This document shows, one piece after another, positions 9,323 to 20,304 of a stretch of DNA of 64,000 nt; the first letter of the stretch is position 1; every line of letters starts with the position of its first letter. The position numbers and the translations under genes were made by a program. Where the stretch lies: contig NZ_CP019688.1 of assembly GCF_002287505.1 (NCBI RefSeq), positions 1,476,674 through 1,540,673 on the forward strand, in the 5' to 3' direction. This DNA is from Corynebacterium glaucum. Its GTDB lineage: Bacteria; Actinomycetota; Actinomycetes; Mycobacteriales; Mycobacteriaceae. The notes under the pieces were generated by a model. That model searched no databases. It saw only the letters and a program-made list of their open reading frames with translations, and had not been told where the DNA came from.

Positions 9323-10303
9323 ATGTCCAATAAGGAGTACAAGCCCACCCTGTCTCAGCTTCGGACGTTTGTCACCATTGCGGAGAACAAGCATTTCGGC
9401 ACCGCAGCGACCAAGTTGAACATTTCGCAACCGTCGCTGTCTCAGGCGCTAGTGGCGTTGGAAACCGGGCTGGGAATCCAGCTCATCGAGCGCTCCACCC
9501 GCAAGGTCATCGTGACCCCGAAGGGCGAAACGCTGTTGCCGTACGCCAAGGCTGCGCTCGATGCCGCAGACACGTTCGTCCTGCATTCCCGCGGCACAGA
9601 AGGCACGCTCGCCGGGCCCATCACTATCGGCGTAATCCCCACCGTCGCTCCGTACCTCCTACCCCATCTGTTGCGCGAGCTGCAGCAAAACTTCCCGGAG
9701 GCGGAGCCGCGCATCGTAGAAGAGCAAACCAACCACTTGCTCAATAGCTTGCGCGAGGGTCAGATCGATGTCGCAGTACTTGCGCTGCCGACCGAGACCC
9801 CCGGGCTGCAGGAAGTTGAGCTCTACACAGAGTCGTTCGTCGCAGTCACCCCTGAAGGTCACCCGCTGGCAGGCCACTGCGACCTCACCCTCAGTGACCT
9901 GGAGCGCTTGGAGCTTCTTTTGCTTGACGACGGCCACTGTCTTCGGGATCAGATCGTGGACCTGTGCAAGCTGGCGAATGTCCAGCAATCGCCCGCTTCG
10001 CAGTCCGTGACCCGCGCCGCGTCTCTGACCACCATCGTGCAGCTCGTAGTAGCCGGCCTTGGTTCAACGCTTGTTCCGCTGTCGGCAGTGGAGACCGAGT
10101 GCTCACGGCCTGGGCTTTCGGTTGCGGCATTTGATGGCGACTCAGGTGCAGAGCGCAGCGTTGGCCTTGCGTATCGCGCGTCCGCTGCCCGCGAGGACGA
10201 CTTCGCAGCATTGGGCGAGCTGGTGAAGCAGGCGTACGAGTCTTCGATTGAACGCGTCGCCACGGTCGTCCCAGGGTTACCGGCAACGCCGGAGGCGGGC
10301 TAG
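9323..10303 (+). CDS. oxyR: Hydrogen peroxide-sensing transcriptional regulator OxyR
   Basis: LysR-family regulator. The N-terminal winged helix-turn-helix (LSQLRTFVTIAENKHFGTAA onward) is followed by a substrate-binding-like domain whose GHCLRDQIVDLC segment carries the two redox cysteines expected in OxyR. The start at 9323 gives the N-terminus typical of corynebacterial OxyR (MSNKEY); the longer frame from 9230 would cross the promoter region. No ribosome site is visible; TAGTGT at 9310-9315 lies seven bases before the ATG, suggesting a leaderless message. There are 326 residues. Confidence 0.93.
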   Translation: MSNKEYKPTLSQLRTFVTIAENKHFGTAATKLNISQPSLSQALVALETGLGIQLIERSTRKVIVTPKGETLLPYAKAALDAADTFVLHSRGTEGTLAGPITIGVIPTVAPYLLPHLLRELQQNFPEAEPRIVEEQTNHLLNSLREGQIDVAVLALPTETPGLQEVELYTESFVAVTPEGHPLAGHCDLTLSDLERLELLLLDDGHCLRDQIVDLCKLANVQQSPASQSVTRAASLTTIVQLVVAGLGSTLVPLSAVETECSRPGLSVAAFDGDSGAERSVGLAYRASAAREDDFAALGELVKQAYESSIERVATVVPGLPATPEAG

Positions 10304-10319
10304 ACTTCATAGCCCGGAT

Positions 10320-13300
10320 ATGAATGCAATCTCCAAACCCGACCTTTACACCGCGCTCGACGGCGTCACCCTCGCTGACGAGCGCCGTTTTCGCCGACGC
10401 CTAAAGAAGGCCCACTCGCCCGAGGCCCTCGAAGCGATTGCGAAAGACATCGAGACTGCGCGCAGGGTCGTTGACGCTCGCGACCAGGCAATTGGCGAGA
10501 TCACCTACCCGGAGAATCTGCCGGTGTCTGCTCGCCGCGACGACATCATGGAGCTCATTCGGGACAACCAAGTGGTCATCATCGCTGGTGAGACCGGCTC
10601 CGGAAAAACCACGCAGATCCCCAAGATGCTGCTTGAGCTCGGCCGCGGCCGGCGCGGGATGATCGGGCACACCCAGCCGCGCAGGCTTGCAGCGCGCACG
10701 GTGGCAGAGCGCATTGCTGACGAGCTTGGCCAGGAGATTGGTGAATCTGTCGGCTACGCGATCCGCTTTGATGACCGGGTCTCCCCCTCTACGGCCGTCA
10801 AGCTCATGACAGACGGCATCTTGCTCGCGGAAATGCAACGGGACCGCTTCTTCAACACCTACGACACCATCATCATCGACGAGGCCCACGAGCGAAGCCT
10901 GAATATCGACTTCTTGCTGGGCTACCTGAAGCGCCTACTGCCGAAGCGACCGGATCTCAAGGTCATTGTCACCTCGGCAACCATCGATCCGGAGCGCTTC
11001 GCCGAGCACTTCGCGGACGCGCACGGCAACCCCGCTCCGATTATCGAAGTATCAGGCCGCACCTACCCCGTCGAAATCCGCTACCGCCCCCTTATCGAAC
11101 AGGTGCAGACCAAAGACGGCGTGAAAGAAGTCGATACCGACATGATCGACGGGGTCGTCGACGCATGCCAAGAACTGATGCGCGAAGGCGACGGCGACAT
11201 CCTGTGCTTCTTCGCTTCCGAACGCGACATCCGCGACACCATGGAAGCGATCGAGAAGCAACATTGGCGTGGTGTCGAGGTGGTGCCGCTCTTCGGCCGC
11301 TTGTCCAACGCCGAGCAGCACAGGGTGTTTGCGCCGCATTCTGGCCGTCGCATCGTGCTGTCCACCAACATTGCGGAGACTTCGCTGACCGTGCCGGGAA
11401 TCCATTACGTCGTGGATACTGGGCTCGCACGTATCTCGCGCTATTCCACCCGCACGAAAGTTCAGCGCCTCCCTATCGAGGAGATCTCGCAGGCGAGTGC
11501 GAACCAGCGCTCGGGACGCTCAGGCCGTGTCGCCGACGGCATCGCGATCCGCCTCTACTCCGAGGAGAACTTCGAGAACCGCGACGAGTTCACCGACCCA
11601 GAGATTCTGCGCACCAACCTCGCGTCCGTCATCTTGCAGATGATCTCGCTGCGCCTCGGCGATGTCGCGGAGTTCCCGTTCATCCAGCCGCCGGATCAGA
11701 AGTCCGTGCGCGACGGCCTGATGATCCTCCACGAACTCGGCGCGATCTCTAATGAGGAGAAGCACGACGCACCGGTGCTCACCGCGATCGGTCGGGACAT
11801 CGCGCGCATTCCGGTTGACCCGAAGATGGCCCGCATGTTGGTCGAAGCGAACCGGTTAGGCGTGCTTGATGACGTCACCGTGATCGTGGCGAACATGACC
11901 ATCCAAGATGTGCGCGAGCGGCCGCTCGAGTTTCAGGCACAGGCCGACCAGGCCCACGCCCGGTTCAAGGACAAGCAGTCGGACTTCCTCTCCGCGCTTA
12001 AACTCTGGGATTACATTAACGACTCGCGTGACGAGCTCACCGGCAACGCATTCCGCAAGCGCATGAAGCGTGAGTTCCTGCACTACATGCGTATTCGCGA
12101 GTGGTACGACTTGGTGCGCCAACTGCGCGACGTAGAGCGCGGGCTCGGTTGGTCCCGGGCGGAGAATGTGGCCAACGAGCGCGATGCTGACGCCATCCAC
12201 AAGTCGCTCCTGACCGGGTTGTTGTCCAACATCGGCGCCCGCGACGGCAATTCCAAGGAATTTCATGGGGCTCGTGGGACAAGGTTCATGATCTTCCCCG
12301 GGTCGTCGTTAAGCAAAAAGCCCCCGGAATTTGTGATGGCCGCAGAGCTTGTGGAGACCTCCCGCCTGTGGGCGCGCGATGTGGCGAAGATCGAGCCGAC
12401 CTGGGTGGAGCAAGCCGCCGGAGACTTGCTGCGACGCAGCTACTCGGAGCCGGTGTGGTCGCGGAAACGTTCCGCCGCGATGGTGCATGAGAAGACGATG
12501 CTCTACGGCGTGTCGATTGTTCGCGATCGACTCGTGCCCTATCACCGGGTTGATCCGGACGGGGCACGCAACATGTTCATCCGGCACGCGCTGATCGGCG
12601 GGGACTGGAACCGCCACCACCTGTTCATCGACCACAATGACGCTCTCATGGCCGAGGCTGCGCTGGTGGAAGAGAAAGTGCGCCGCCGCGGTCTTGTGGT
12701 GGACGAGGACGCGCTGTTCGACTTCTACGATTCCAAGTTGCCCGCCACGGTTACCACCGCACGGCATTTCGATTCGTGGTGGAAGAAGCAGCGCCGCGAG
12801 GACGCTCACTACCTCGACTTCGACCCCGCTGCGCTGGTGCAAGACGATGGGCTGGACACCTCCGACGCCGCGTTCCCGCCAAACTGGCGCCAGGGCACGA
12901 TCACCTACGACCTGCGCTACAAGTTCGAGCCGAACGACCCGTTCGACGGTGTCACGGTCGAGGTGCCGGTGCCGCTGCTCGCAGGACTGGAGCCGGCCGG
13001 GTTCGACTGGCTCGTGCCGGGGCTGCGCCTTGAGCTGGTTACCGAACTGCTGCGCACCTTGCCCAAGACGCTACGCCGCAGCGTAGTGCCGGCACCCGAC
13101 TTCGCCGCACGGGCCCTGCCGCTCATCAACGACGAACACAAGCAGGAACAATTGCTTGTCGACGCCCTGGCCAACGCCCTCAAGGACCTCGGTGTCCGCG
13201 GCATTGACGGCGCGGATTTCACGCCTTCCTCCCTGCCGGCGCACCTGAAGATGACGTTTGCAGCGATTGATCGTCGTGGCGAGATCATCGACAACGACAC

Positions 13301-14234
13301 CGACCTGGCCGCGCTCAAGAGCCGTCAAGCTGGCAAGATCGCATCCTCAGTGTCGCAGGCTGGGCGCGCATCTGAATCGGATGCGGTGCGTAAATGGACA
13401 GCGGAGACGCTTGGAGAGGTGCCGGAAACTGTCACCACCACCATCGACGGCAACGAGGTCGACGCGTACCCGGCACTTGAAGCAACGCCAGACGGTGTGA
13501 AAGTGACGGTGCACCCGACGAAGGCGGCGGCAGACGCGTCGATGACCACCGCAACGCTCACTTTGCTGCTACGGGAGATTTCCGTAAGCACCCAGCAGAT
13601 GACGAAAGGACTTCCGCTGCGGCACAAAGTTGCTGTGGACCACTACCCGCACGGCGGAGCGGACGGGTTAGTTGAAGACGCCCGGGTTGCGGTGATCCGA
13701 GACCTGATGATCGCCCACGGCGGGGCGGTGCGTTCACCCGCAGAGTTCGATGCTCTGGTACAAGAGATCAAGCCGAATGTGGCTGGTGAGGTGCGCCGAA
13801 TCGTGGTCGGGCTTGCGCCTGCGCTGGTTGAATACGCCAACATCGCGCGTGAGCTCGACCAGTGGGAGGGCCCCGCGATCGACGACATGCGAGGCCAGCT
13901 CGCTTTCTTCCTGCCCCGTCACGCGATCACCATTCACGGCGCGCAGCATCTGCAGCACCTTCCCCGCTACATCGAAGCGATGCGCATCCGCCTGGGCGAT
14001 CTACGTCTTGATCCTGACCGCGATGCCGACAGGCAGTCTGCAGTCGACGACGCAAAGCGCTACCTGGAGGCGAAGGCAGCCAAGCTACCGGCGAATCGGA
14101 GGAAGTCGCGTGCTTACAAAGATATTCTCTGGCGAATCGAGGAGTTGCGGGTCAGCCTTTTCGCGCAGCGCCTGGGCACCCCCCAACCCGTAAGTCAGCG
14201 GCGCATCGAAAAGATGGTGGACAAGCTCGCTTAG
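10320..14234 (+). CDS. hrpA: ATP-dependent RNA helicase HrpA (DEAH box)
   Basis: Large DEAH/RHA helicase; in E. coli HrpA acts on stalled ribosomes and mRNA processing. Walker [14 protein letters not shown] is near residue 90, DEAH near 187, then TSATI, followed by the helicase C-terminal, HA2, OB-fold and DUF3418 regions. Length 1304 matches E. coli HrpA (1300). The ATG at 10320 lies only 16 bases after the oxyR stop, so the two may be co-transcribed. The stop overlaps the convergent nrdR stop by four bases. Confidence 0.95.
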   Translation: MNAISKPDLYTALDGVTLADERRFRRRLKKAHSPEALEAIAKDIETARRVVDARDQAIGEITYPENLPVSARRDDIMELIRDNQVVIIAGETGSGKTTQIPKMLLELGRGRRGMIGHTQPRRLAARTVAERIADELGQEIGESVGYAIRFDDRVSPSTAVKLMTDGILLAEMQRDRFFNTYDTIIIDEAHERSLNIDFLLGYLKRLLPKRPDLKVIVTSATIDPERFAEHFADAHGNPAPIIEVSGRTYPVEIRYRPLIEQVQTKDGVKEVDTDMIDGVVDACQELMREGDGDILCFFASERDIRDTMEAIEKQHWRGVEVVPLFGRLSNAEQHRVFAPHSGRRIVLSTNIAETSLTVPGIHYVVDTGLARISRYSTRTKVQRLPIEEISQASANQRSGRSGRVADGIAIRLYSEENFENRDEFTDPEILRTNLASVILQMISLRLGDVAEFPFIQPPDQKSVRDGLMILHELGAISNEEKHDAPVLTAIGRDIARIPVDPKMARMLVEANRLGVLDDVTVIVANMTIQDVRERPLEFQAQADQAHARFKDKQSDFLSALKLWDYINDSRDELTGNAFRKRMKREFLHYMRIREWYDLVRQLRDVERGLGWSRAENVANERDADAIHKSLLTGLLSNIGARDGNSKEFHGARGTRFMIFPGSSLSKKPPEFVMAAELVETSRLWARDVAKIEPTWVEQAAGDLLRRSYSEPVWSRKRSAAMVHEKTMLYGVSIVRDRLVPYHRVDPDGARNMFIRHALIGGDWNRHHLFIDHNDALMAEAALVEEKVRRRGLVVDEDALFDFYDSKLPATVTTARHFDSWWKKQRREDAHYLDFDPAALVQDDGLDTSDAAFPPNWRQGTITYDLRYKFEPNDPFDGVTVEVPVPLLAGLEPAGFDWLVPGLRLELVTELLRTLPKTLRRSVVPAPDFAARALPLINDEHKQEQLLVDALANALKDLGVRGIDGADFTPSSLPAHLKMTFAAIDRRGEIIDNDTDLAALKSRQAGKIASSVSQAGRASESDAVRKWTAETLGEVPETVTTTIDGNEVDAYPALEATPDGVKVTVHPTKAAADASMTTATLTLLLREISVSTQQMTKGLPLRHKVAVDHYPHGGADGLVEDARVAVIRDLMIAHGGAVRSPAEFDALVQEIKPNVAGEVRRIVVGLAPALVEYANIARELDQWEGPAIDDMRGQLAFFLPRHAITIHGAQHLQHLPRYIEAMRIRLGDLRLDPDRDADRQSAVDDAKRYLEAKAAKLPANRRKSRAYKDILWRIEELRVSLFAQRLGTPQPVSQRRIEKMVDKLA

Positions 14235-14689
14235 AAGTCTTCGCGGTCGCGGCGGCGCATTAGCCTGATTTCGGATTCGAAGTCGTCCGCGCTCTCGAAG
14301 GACTTGTAAACCGAGGCGAAGCGGAGATACGCGACCTCGTCGAGAGCCCGCAGCGGTTCTAGCACCGCAAGACCGATTTGGTTTGCTGGCACCTGCGAAC
14401 TGCCTTGCGCACGCACGGCTTCTTCGACCTGTTGCGCGAGACGTTTCAGCGCGTCATCAGACACGTCGCGTCCCTGACACGCTCGCCGCACACCGACGAT
14501 GAGCTTATCTCGATCGAACGGCTCGCTCACTCCGTTGCGCTTCACGACGGTCAACACCGCTTTTTCTACCGTGGTGAAACGGCCACCACATTCGGTGCAC
14601 TCTCGCCTGCGACGAATTGCAGAACCCGCATCCACAGTGCGGGAGTCGGTGACCCGGGATTGCTCATGGTGGCAGAACGGACAGAACAC
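14231..14689 (-). CDS. nrdR: Transcriptional repressor NrdR
   Basis: Zinc-ribbon/ATP-cone repressor of ribonucleotide reductase genes, sensing dATP/ATP. Zinc ligands Cys3, Cys6, Cys31 and Cys34 are all present, followed by an ATP-cone ([16 protein letters not shown]). It has 152 residues, a standard size. The start is GTG at 14689; an in-frame stop lies directly upstream, so no longer start is possible. Downstream of divS in the same direction, as in C. glutamicum. Confidence 0.96.
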   Translation of the reverse strand: MFCPFCHHEQSRVTDSRTVDAGSAIRRRRECTECGGRFTTVEKAVLTVVKRNGVSEPFDRDKLIVGVRRACQGRDVSDDALKRLAQQVEEAVRAQGSSQVPANQIGLAVLEPLRALDEVAYLRFASVYKSFESADDFESEIRLMRRRDREDF

Positions 14690-14780
14690 GGTTCACACAT
14701 CCCATATGTTGCGGCGGTCATGGTTCTGGCGTCAGCTTACTGCAGCGACACCACGATCCGGGCTAGCGAGCCTGTGCAAC

Positions 14781-15146
14781 CTACACATCCGCTGCGATCC
14801 GGGCGCTCTGAGCCGGGTCCACTGAGGTCGGCTCCTCCGCGTTGAAGACGCCGCCGAAAATCGATCCCACGGCCAAAGCCGCGGTCATCATGATGCCTAG
14901 CAAGAGGTTGTCCCGACGCTCTTGCGCCAGTTCGAAACGTTGTGCAGACGTGTCCGAGGCTACCAAATGCTCCCCTGGATTACGTCCGGGTGTTCGATAC
15001 GACCTGACGAGCGGCCTTGCGCAATGCCGCCCAGCGAGTGAGCTGTCGTAGTTGGCAACATCCCAAACCTCCGCCGTGCGTCCCAGGGTGCAAACGCCGC
15101 TATCGATGGTGTTGTTGCTGTTAACGGGGCGGGTGACGATAGTCAT
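14781..15146 (-). CDS. divS: SOS-inducible cell division suppressor DivS (membrane anchored)
   Basis: Small protein encoded divergently from lexA, the position of divS in C. glutamicum, where the product blocks division during the SOS response; the equivalent mycobacterial slot holds chiZ. There are 121 residues: a polar N-terminal part with two cysteines, then one hydrophobic segment (NLLLGIMMTAALAVGSIFGG, about residues 80-99) and a short acidic tail. No LysM domain is present. AAAGGA precedes the ATG. LexA boxes in the shared promoter region support SOS control. The identity rests mainly on position and shape, as this family is poorly conserved. Confidence 0.78.
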   Translation of the reverse strand: MTIVTRPVNSNNTIDSGVCTLGRTAEVWDVANYDSSLAGRHCARPLVRSYRTPGRNPGEHLVASDTSAQRFELAQERRDNLLLGIMMTAALAVGSIFGGVFNAEEPTSVDPAQSARIAADV

Positions 15147-15222
15147 GGTGTAGTCCTTTCCTTGGTGTGGAGCTCACTGTATTGGTCGCCCCCAACACAC
15201 TCTGCCCGAATGCGATAGTGTG

Positions 15223-15244
15223 TTCGAACGATTGCATGTTCGAT
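15223..15244. promoter_or_regulatory. LexA (SOS) box, divS-proximal, with unusual spacing
   Basis: Half-sites TCGAAC and GTTCGA are separated by eight bases instead of the four found in the usual 16-bp actinobacterial box. The right half (ACGATTGCATGTTCGA, 15228-15243) can also be read as a degenerate 16-bp box. Confidence 0.65.
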
Positions 15245-15289
15245 ATATAGCACCCGTCGTTGACGCTGTCCACTCCCTCTTGAAAAATA

Positions 15290-15305
15290 TCGAACATATT
15301 TGCTC
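15290..15305. promoter_or_regulatory. LexA (SOS) box, lexA-proximal
   Basis: TCGAACATATTTGCTC has a perfect left half and a weak right half relative to TCGAACATATGTTCGA. It lies 48 bases before the lexA ATG and would give autoregulation. Confidence 0.7.
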
Positions 15306-15352
15306 ACTGTGCTACTTTTGACCCGAAGCACATCGCCAGCAAGGAAGGTGCC

Positions 15353-16045
15353 ATGGCACGCAAGAAGACCGACCCGAACAACCTGGACATGAGCGCACTC
15401 TCGGACCGCCAGCGCCGCATTCTGCAGGTAATCCAGGACGCTGTGGTGCTTCGCGGTTACCCGCCGAGCATCCGTGAGATCGGAGATGCCGCAGGCCTAC
15501 AGTCGACATCTTCAGTGGCCTACCAACTCAAGGAGCTGGAGAAGAAGGGGTTTCTCCGCCGCGATCCGAACAAGCCGCGCGCCGTCGACCTTCGCCACCT
15601 CCCCGAGACCGCACCTAAGTCGGGAACCCGCAAAGCCTCAAAGCCGCAGGATGCCCCTGATGAGGCATCGACTCCACGATTCATTCCGGTGGTGGGCCAG
15701 ATTGCCGCCGGTGCCCCAATTCTCGCCGAAGAGAATGTGGAGACGTACTACCCGATGCCCGAAGAGCTGCTTGGCGACGGCGATTTGTTCATGCTGAAAG
15801 TCGTGGGCGACTCCATGGTTGATGCGGCGATTCTGGACGGCGACTGGCTTGTGGTTCGCTCCCAGCCGGTTGCAGAGGAGGGTCAGATCGTCGCGGCACT
15901 TATCGACGGCGAGGCGACGGCCAAGGTGTTCCACAAAGACTCGACCGGCGTTTGGCTACTGCCGCGCAACGATGCATTCTCGCCGATTAAGGGCGATGAC
16001 GCAGAGATCATGGGGCTCGTCATCTCCGTCTTCAGGTCGCTGTAG
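15353..16045 (+). CDS. lexA: LexA repressor (SOS response)
   Basis: Repressor of DNA damage genes that cleaves itself on contact with RecA filaments. An N-terminal winged helix (residues about 17-75) is followed by the S24-type latent protease: scissile Ala119-Gly120, catalytic Ser154 (VGDSMVDAA) and Lys191 (EATAKVF). It has 230 residues. AAGGAAGG precedes the ATG at 15353. SOS boxes upstream and recA at 51 kb with its own box complete the circuit. Confidence 0.98.
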   Translation: MARKKTDPNNLDMSALSDRQRRILQVIQDAVVLRGYPPSIREIGDAAGLQSTSSVAYQLKELEKKGFLRRDPNKPRAVDLRHLPETAPKSGTRKASKPQDAPDEASTPRFIPVVGQIAAGAPILAEENVETYYPMPEELLGDGDLFMLKVVGDSMVDAAILDGDWLVVRSQPVAEEGQIVAALIDGEATAKVFHKDSTGVWLLPRNDAFSPIKGDDAEIMGLVISVFRSL

Positions 16046-16190
16046 CCGCCCGCTCACAGCCGCTGAATTCCCTCTTTCGGGGGAAACGGATATAAACCCA
16101 TGCGAACGGGCACCCCGTGTCTGGGATGATGTGAGGAATGACCACTTCCGGTCAGAACAACTCCCACACCCACATCTGGAGGTGCCCGTT

Positions 16191-16982
16191 TTGTATGCCG
16201 AGGAACGGCGTCGTCAGATTGCCTCCCAGACTGCAGTCGAAGGCCGCGTCAACGTCACGGAGCTCGCATCGAAGTTTGACGTCACTGCCGAGACAATCCG
16301 CCGCGACCTCGCGGCGCTGGACAACGATGGCGTAGTGCAGCGGGTGCACGGCGGCGCGGTAGCGAACCAGGCGTTTTTGACTACCGAGTTCCCGCTCGAT
16401 GCCCGCTACCGCTCCTCAACCGACGCCAAGCAGGCGATCGCACGCGCAGCACTGCAGTTTCTCCCGGATCAGCCGGGTGGTGGAATTTTCCTCGATTCCG
16501 GCACCTCAATCAACGCTCTTGCCAATCTCGCAGCTACGCAGCCAAATGCCAAAACCTGGTCGATCGTGACCAACTCACTGCCTACGGCCCTCGATCTTTC
16601 CACCGCCGGCCTAGATAGCGTGCAGCTGCTCGGCGGTACTGTACGAGCGATCACACAAGCCGTAGTTGGAGATACCGCACTTCGAACACTCGCCCTCATG
16701 CGGGCGGATGTCGCCTTTATCGGCACCAACGCGCTGACGGTCGATCATGGTCTCTCTACTGCGGACGCCCAAGAAGCCGCAGTCAAGTCTTCGATGGTCA
16801 CCAACGCAAGGAGGGTCGTGGTGTTATGCGATTCGACAAAGCTCGGCAATGACTACCTCGTGAGCTTCGCACCACTGGATGCCATCGATGTAGTAGTCAC
16901 CGATGCCTCTGCCCCGACCTCCTTCGTAGCAGAACTTGGCGAGCGAGGAATCGAAGTAGTTCTAGCTAAAGAAGTGGACTAA
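16191..16982 (+). CDS. DeoR-family regulator of sugar PTS genes (SugR/FruR type)
   Basis: An N-terminal DeoR helix-turn-helix (VTELASKFDVTAETIRRDLA) precedes a sugar-phosphate-sensing domain with GGTVRAITQAVVGDTALRTL. In corynebacteria two close paralogues, SugR and FruR, begin with the same MYAEERRRQIA; I cannot tell which this is. The start is TTG at 16191 with GGAGG eight bases upstream, giving 263 residues. It sits between lexA and fruK-ptsF-ptsH and probably represses them, relieved by fructose 1-phosphate or another sugar phosphate. Confidence 0.87.
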   Translation: MYAEERRRQIASQTAVEGRVNVTELASKFDVTAETIRRDLAALDNDGVVQRVHGGAVANQAFLTTEFPLDARYRSSTDAKQAIARAALQFLPDQPGGGIFLDSGTSINALANLAATQPNAKTWSIVTNSLPTALDLSTAGLDSVQLLGGTVRAITQAVVGDTALRTLALMRADVAFIGTNALTVDHGLSTADAQEAAVKSSMVTNARRVVVLCDSTKLGNDYLVSFAPLDAIDVVVTDASAPTSFVAELGERGIEVVLAKEVD

Positions 16983-17140
16983 ACCACACATACCCAAACA
17001 GCGGCATGTGAGACCCTGTTTGAATCATGCTTGAACCTTGCCAAAACGGGCACACTCGGACATACTGGGTGGTGAAGGCAACACCGGCGCGAAGTTTGTG
17101 ATGCAGGGGTTGCCAAGGGCTAATGAAGTACGGAGCGCAG

Positions 17141-18097
17141 ATGATTCTCACGCTGACCCCCAATCCGAGTATCGATGCCACCCTGGACATCGGCCAGTTA
17201 GAACGCGGGGCGGTGGTTCGAGCCACCAGTGCACGCAGAGAAGCCGGGGGCAAAGGCATCAATGTCGCCCACTGTGTGCACAAAGTCGGCCACCCGACCC
17301 TTGCGATCGCCCCGTGTGGCGCTGACGATCCTTTTGAGCTCGCGGTGCGTGGCATCGGAGTTGCCTTTACCCCGGTCCGTATCGACGGGCAGGTTCGCAC
17401 CAACACCGCACTCACTGAACCGGACGGCACCACGACCAAAGTCAACGAGCGCGGGCCGGAGTTGGCAGCAGCCGATCTAGACGCAATCGTCGCCACGCTC
17501 GAAGCAAACGCTCGAGATGCTCAAGCGATTGTGCTCGCCGGATCCCTTCCACCAGGCGCTCCGGACGACTTCTACGTCCAGCTGGTTCGGGCTGCCCGCG
17601 CAGCCACGGGTGGCACCATTGCGGTCGACACTTCCGACGCACCGCTAGTTGCCCTAGGCGCACACCTCGGTGAGGGTGCTCCGGACGTGATGAAACCGAA
17701 TGCTTTTGAGCTTGCACAGCTCACCAACACCGACGGTGAGACCCTCGAAAACTCCGCGCTTTCCGGTGACTTCAGCGGCGTTGTTGGGGCGGCGCGCGAA
17801 TTGATCGCGCGTGGAGCGCAGGAACTCTTGGTCACGCTCGGTGGCGCGGGAGCATGCTTGGTCACTGCCGACGGAGCGTGGGGGGCGACTCCCCCGCCTA
17901 TCGAGGTCCGCTCCACTGTGGGTGCCGGAGACAGCTCGCTTGCCGGATACGTGATGGCCCGCGTTGAAGGTCTCGATCCGGCGGAGCGTCTACGCCGTGC
18001 GGTCGCCTACGGGTCTGCTGCCGCAGCCTTGCCCGGAACAGGTCTTCCGGCGCCGGACGCACTCGACCTCGACCACACAGAAGTTTTTCCCATTTGA
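17141..18097 (+). CDS. fruK: 1-phosphofructokinase
   Basis: PfkB-family kinase that phosphorylates fructose 1-phosphate to fructose 1,6-bisphosphate. It begins MILTLTPNPSIDATLDI, the family start, and carries the ATP/active-site signature VGAGDSSLAGY near the C-terminus with the catalytic Asp. GGAG precedes the ATG at 17141; an ATG at 17123 adds six residues not seen in the family. There are 318 residues. The EII gene follows 31 bases downstream, so product of transport (fructose 1-phosphate) feeds directly into this enzyme. Confidence 0.93.
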   Translation: MILTLTPNPSIDATLDIGQLERGAVVRATSARREAGGKGINVAHCVHKVGHPTLAIAPCGADDPFELAVRGIGVAFTPVRIDGQVRTNTALTEPDGTTTKVNERGPELAAADLDAIVATLEANARDAQAIVLAGSLPPGAPDDFYVQLVRAARAATGGTIAVDTSDAPLVALGAHLGEGAPDVMKPNAFELAQLTNTDGETLENSALSGDFSGVVGAARELIARGAQELLVTLGGAGACLVTADGAWGATPPPIEVRSTVGAGDSSLAGYVMARVEGLDPAERLRRAVAYGSAAAALPGTGLPAPDALDLDHTEVFPI

Positions 18098-18128
18098 TCT
18101 ACTACCCCCTTATCTGAAGTAGGACACG

Positions 18129-20249
18129 ATGCAGCCACAATTAATTACCCCGGAGCTCGTCGCACTCGACGTTGATTTCGGGAAGACACCACGCGAGGTC
18201 ATCGAACACCTTGCAGCGCTAATCGTCGATGCGGGCCGCACATCCGAGGCCAGCACACTGGTCGAGGCAGCGTCCGCCCGCGAGGAAAAGGCAGGCACGG
18301 GAGTCAACGGCCGCGTTGCCATCCCCCACTGCCGCACCTCGGCAGTGGAAGCCCCGACTCTTGCGTTTGCTCGCCTGTCGTCGCCCGTTGACTTCTCCGG
18401 ACCCGACGGCGACGCGGAACTGGTGTTCCTTATCGCCGCGCCAGAGGGAGGCGGCAAGGAGCACCTGAAGATCCTTTCCAAGCTCGCGCGAGCCCTTGTA
18501 AAGGGCGACTTCGTAGAGACGCTGCGCAATGCGCAGTCCGACCAGGAGATCGTGGACGCGGTTCTCGCGGTAGTCAACGCTGAGCCCAAGAAGAAGGCTG
18601 CGAAAGCTGCCGGCGCGGCGGGAGCCGGCTCGACAGCTGTTGCGGCTGGAGAAGGATCGGCGGCAACCCAGGCGTCGACAAGCGAAAGCCCTAAGCTCCG
18701 AATTGCTGCGGTGACTTCATGCGCAACCGGCATCGCACACACCTATATGGCTGCTGATGCGCTGACCCAAGCCGCGGAGAAACGCGGCGATGTTGAGCTC
18801 ATCGTTGAACCGCAGGGATCCTCGGGCGGGGATCGCCTGGAGCAGAGCTTCATTGACTCTGCAGACGCCGTGATCTTCGCGCACGATGTGGCGGTTCGCG
18901 ACAAGGGGCGCTTCGCCGGAAAGCCGGTGGTGGATAGCCCGGTGAAGCGCGGCGTGAACGAGCCGGATGCGATGATCGATGAGGCGATTGCGGCGGCCAA
19001 GAATCCAAATGCGCCGCGAGTCGCAGCCGCAAGCACAACCGGCGGGGAGGAATCCACCTCTGCTTCCGGCGAAAGCTGGCCGAAGCGGCTGCAGCAAGCC
19101 ATCATGACCGGTGTTTCGTACATGGTCCCGTTTGTTGCCGCAGGTGGTTTGCTGCTGGCGCTTGGGTTCCTTATCGGCGGATACGACATGGCCAACGGTT
19201 GGGAGGCGCTGGTCACCCAGTTCTCGCCGACCCAGCTGCCGGGTCATGAGGTAATGATCGACGGCGAAACGATGACGTTCCGGCGCTCAGGTTGGGCCCT
19301 GTATCTCGGTGCAGTGCTGTTTGCCACGGGGCAGATGGGTATGGGCTTTGTCGTGGCGGCGCTATCCGGTTACATCGGCTACGGGCTTGCAGGACGTCCC
19401 GGTATTGCCCCGGGCTTCATCGGCGGCGCGATCTCCGTCATGGTTGGCGCGGGCTTCCTCGGCGGCTTGGTCACCGGTATCCTCGCGGGCCTTATCGCTT
19501 ACTGGATCCAGACCTGGCAGGTGCCGCGCTGGCTCGGTTCGCTGATGCCGGTGGTGATCATTCCGCTGCTGACCTCGTTGGCCGTTGGTTTGGTCATGTT
19601 CCTCCTGCTCGGTCGTCCGCTCGCTGCGCTGATGGAAGGCCTGCAGGGCTGGCTGGAATCTATGTCCGGGTCCTCCGCGGTGCTGCTCGGTGTGATCATC
19701 GGCCTGATGATGTGCTTCGACCTCGGCGGGCCGGTGAACAAGGCGGCATACCTGTTCGGTACCGCGGGTCTGTCGGCGGGCACGGAGGCGAGCTTCCAGA
19801 TCATGGCAGCTGTCATGATCGCGGGCATGGTTCCGCCAATTGCACTGTCGATTGCAACCTTCCTGCGCAAGAACCTCTTCACGCCTGCCGAGCAGGAGAA
19901 CGGTAAGTCGGCTTGGCTGCTCGGCCTGAGCTTCGTGTCCGAGGGCGCCATCCCGTTCGCTGCGGCTGACCCGTTCCGCGTCATCCCCGCCATGATGCTG
20001 GGTGGTGCAACTGCCGGCGCTGTCTCCATGGCGCTCGGGGTGGGTTGCCAGGCACCGCACGGCGGCGTCTTCGTGATCTTCGCCTACGAACCGTGGTGGG
20101 GCATGTTTGTCGCCCTTGCAGCTGGTGTCGTGGTTGCTGCGGCAGCGGTGATCGCGATCAAGCGGTTCTGGCCTAACAAAGAAATTGAAAAGGCGGCAGC
20201 GGAATCCGTCGAAAACCAGGCGGCACCTGAACCGGCTGTGGCAGCCTAG
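18129..20249 (+). CDS. ptsF: PTS fructose-specific transporter EIIABC
   Basis: Membrane permease that imports fructose while phosphorylating it. Order A-B-C: EIIA with phospho-His67 (IPHCRT), an Ala-rich linker (about 155-185), EIIB with phospho-Cys198 (AVTSCATGIAHTYMA), then the membrane IIC domain from about residue 320 to the C-terminus. At 706 residues it is the normal size for corynebacterial PtsF. It stands between fruK and ptsH; no EI gene (ptsI) is present next to it. Confidence 0.95.
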   Translation: MQPQLITPELVALDVDFGKTPREVIEHLAALIVDAGRTSEASTLVEAASAREEKAGTGVNGRVAIPHCRTSAVEAPTLAFARLSSPVDFSGPDGDAELVFLIAAPEGGGKEHLKILSKLARALVKGDFVETLRNAQSDQEIVDAVLAVVNAEPKKKAAKAAGAAGAGSTAVAAGEGSAATQASTSESPKLRIAAVTSCATGIAHTYMAADALTQAAEKRGDVELIVEPQGSSGGDRLEQSFIDSADAVIFAHDVAVRDKGRFAGKPVVDSPVKRGVNEPDAMIDEAIAAAKNPNAPRVAAASTTGGEESTSASGESWPKRLQQAIMTGVSYMVPFVAAGGLLLALGFLIGGYDMANGWEALVTQFSPTQLPGHEVMIDGETMTFRRSGWALYLGAVLFATGQMGMGFVVAALSGYIGYGLAGRPGIAPGFIGGAISVMVGAGFLGGLVTGILAGLIAYWIQTWQVPRWLGSLMPVVIIPLLTSLAVGLVMFLLLGRPLAALMEGLQGWLESMSGSSAVLLGVIIGLMMCFDLGGPVNKAAYLFGTAGLSAGTEASFQIMAAVMIAGMVPPIALSIATFLRKNLFTPAEQENGKSAWLLGLSFVSEGAIPFAAADPFRVIPAMMLGGATAGAVSMALGVGCQAPHGGVFVIFAYEPWWGMFVALAAGVVVAAAAVIAIKRFWPNKEIEKAAAESVENQAAPEPAVAA

Positions 20250-20304
20250 CCCCGAACACACCTACACTGGCAAGACAAACACATTCGAGGAAAGGACATA
20301 CCTT

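Noticed and set aside
19362..20261. Minus-strand frame of 299 codons opposite the EIIC domain
   Set aside because: Polar, Arg/His-rich composition typical of reversed membrane-protein code.
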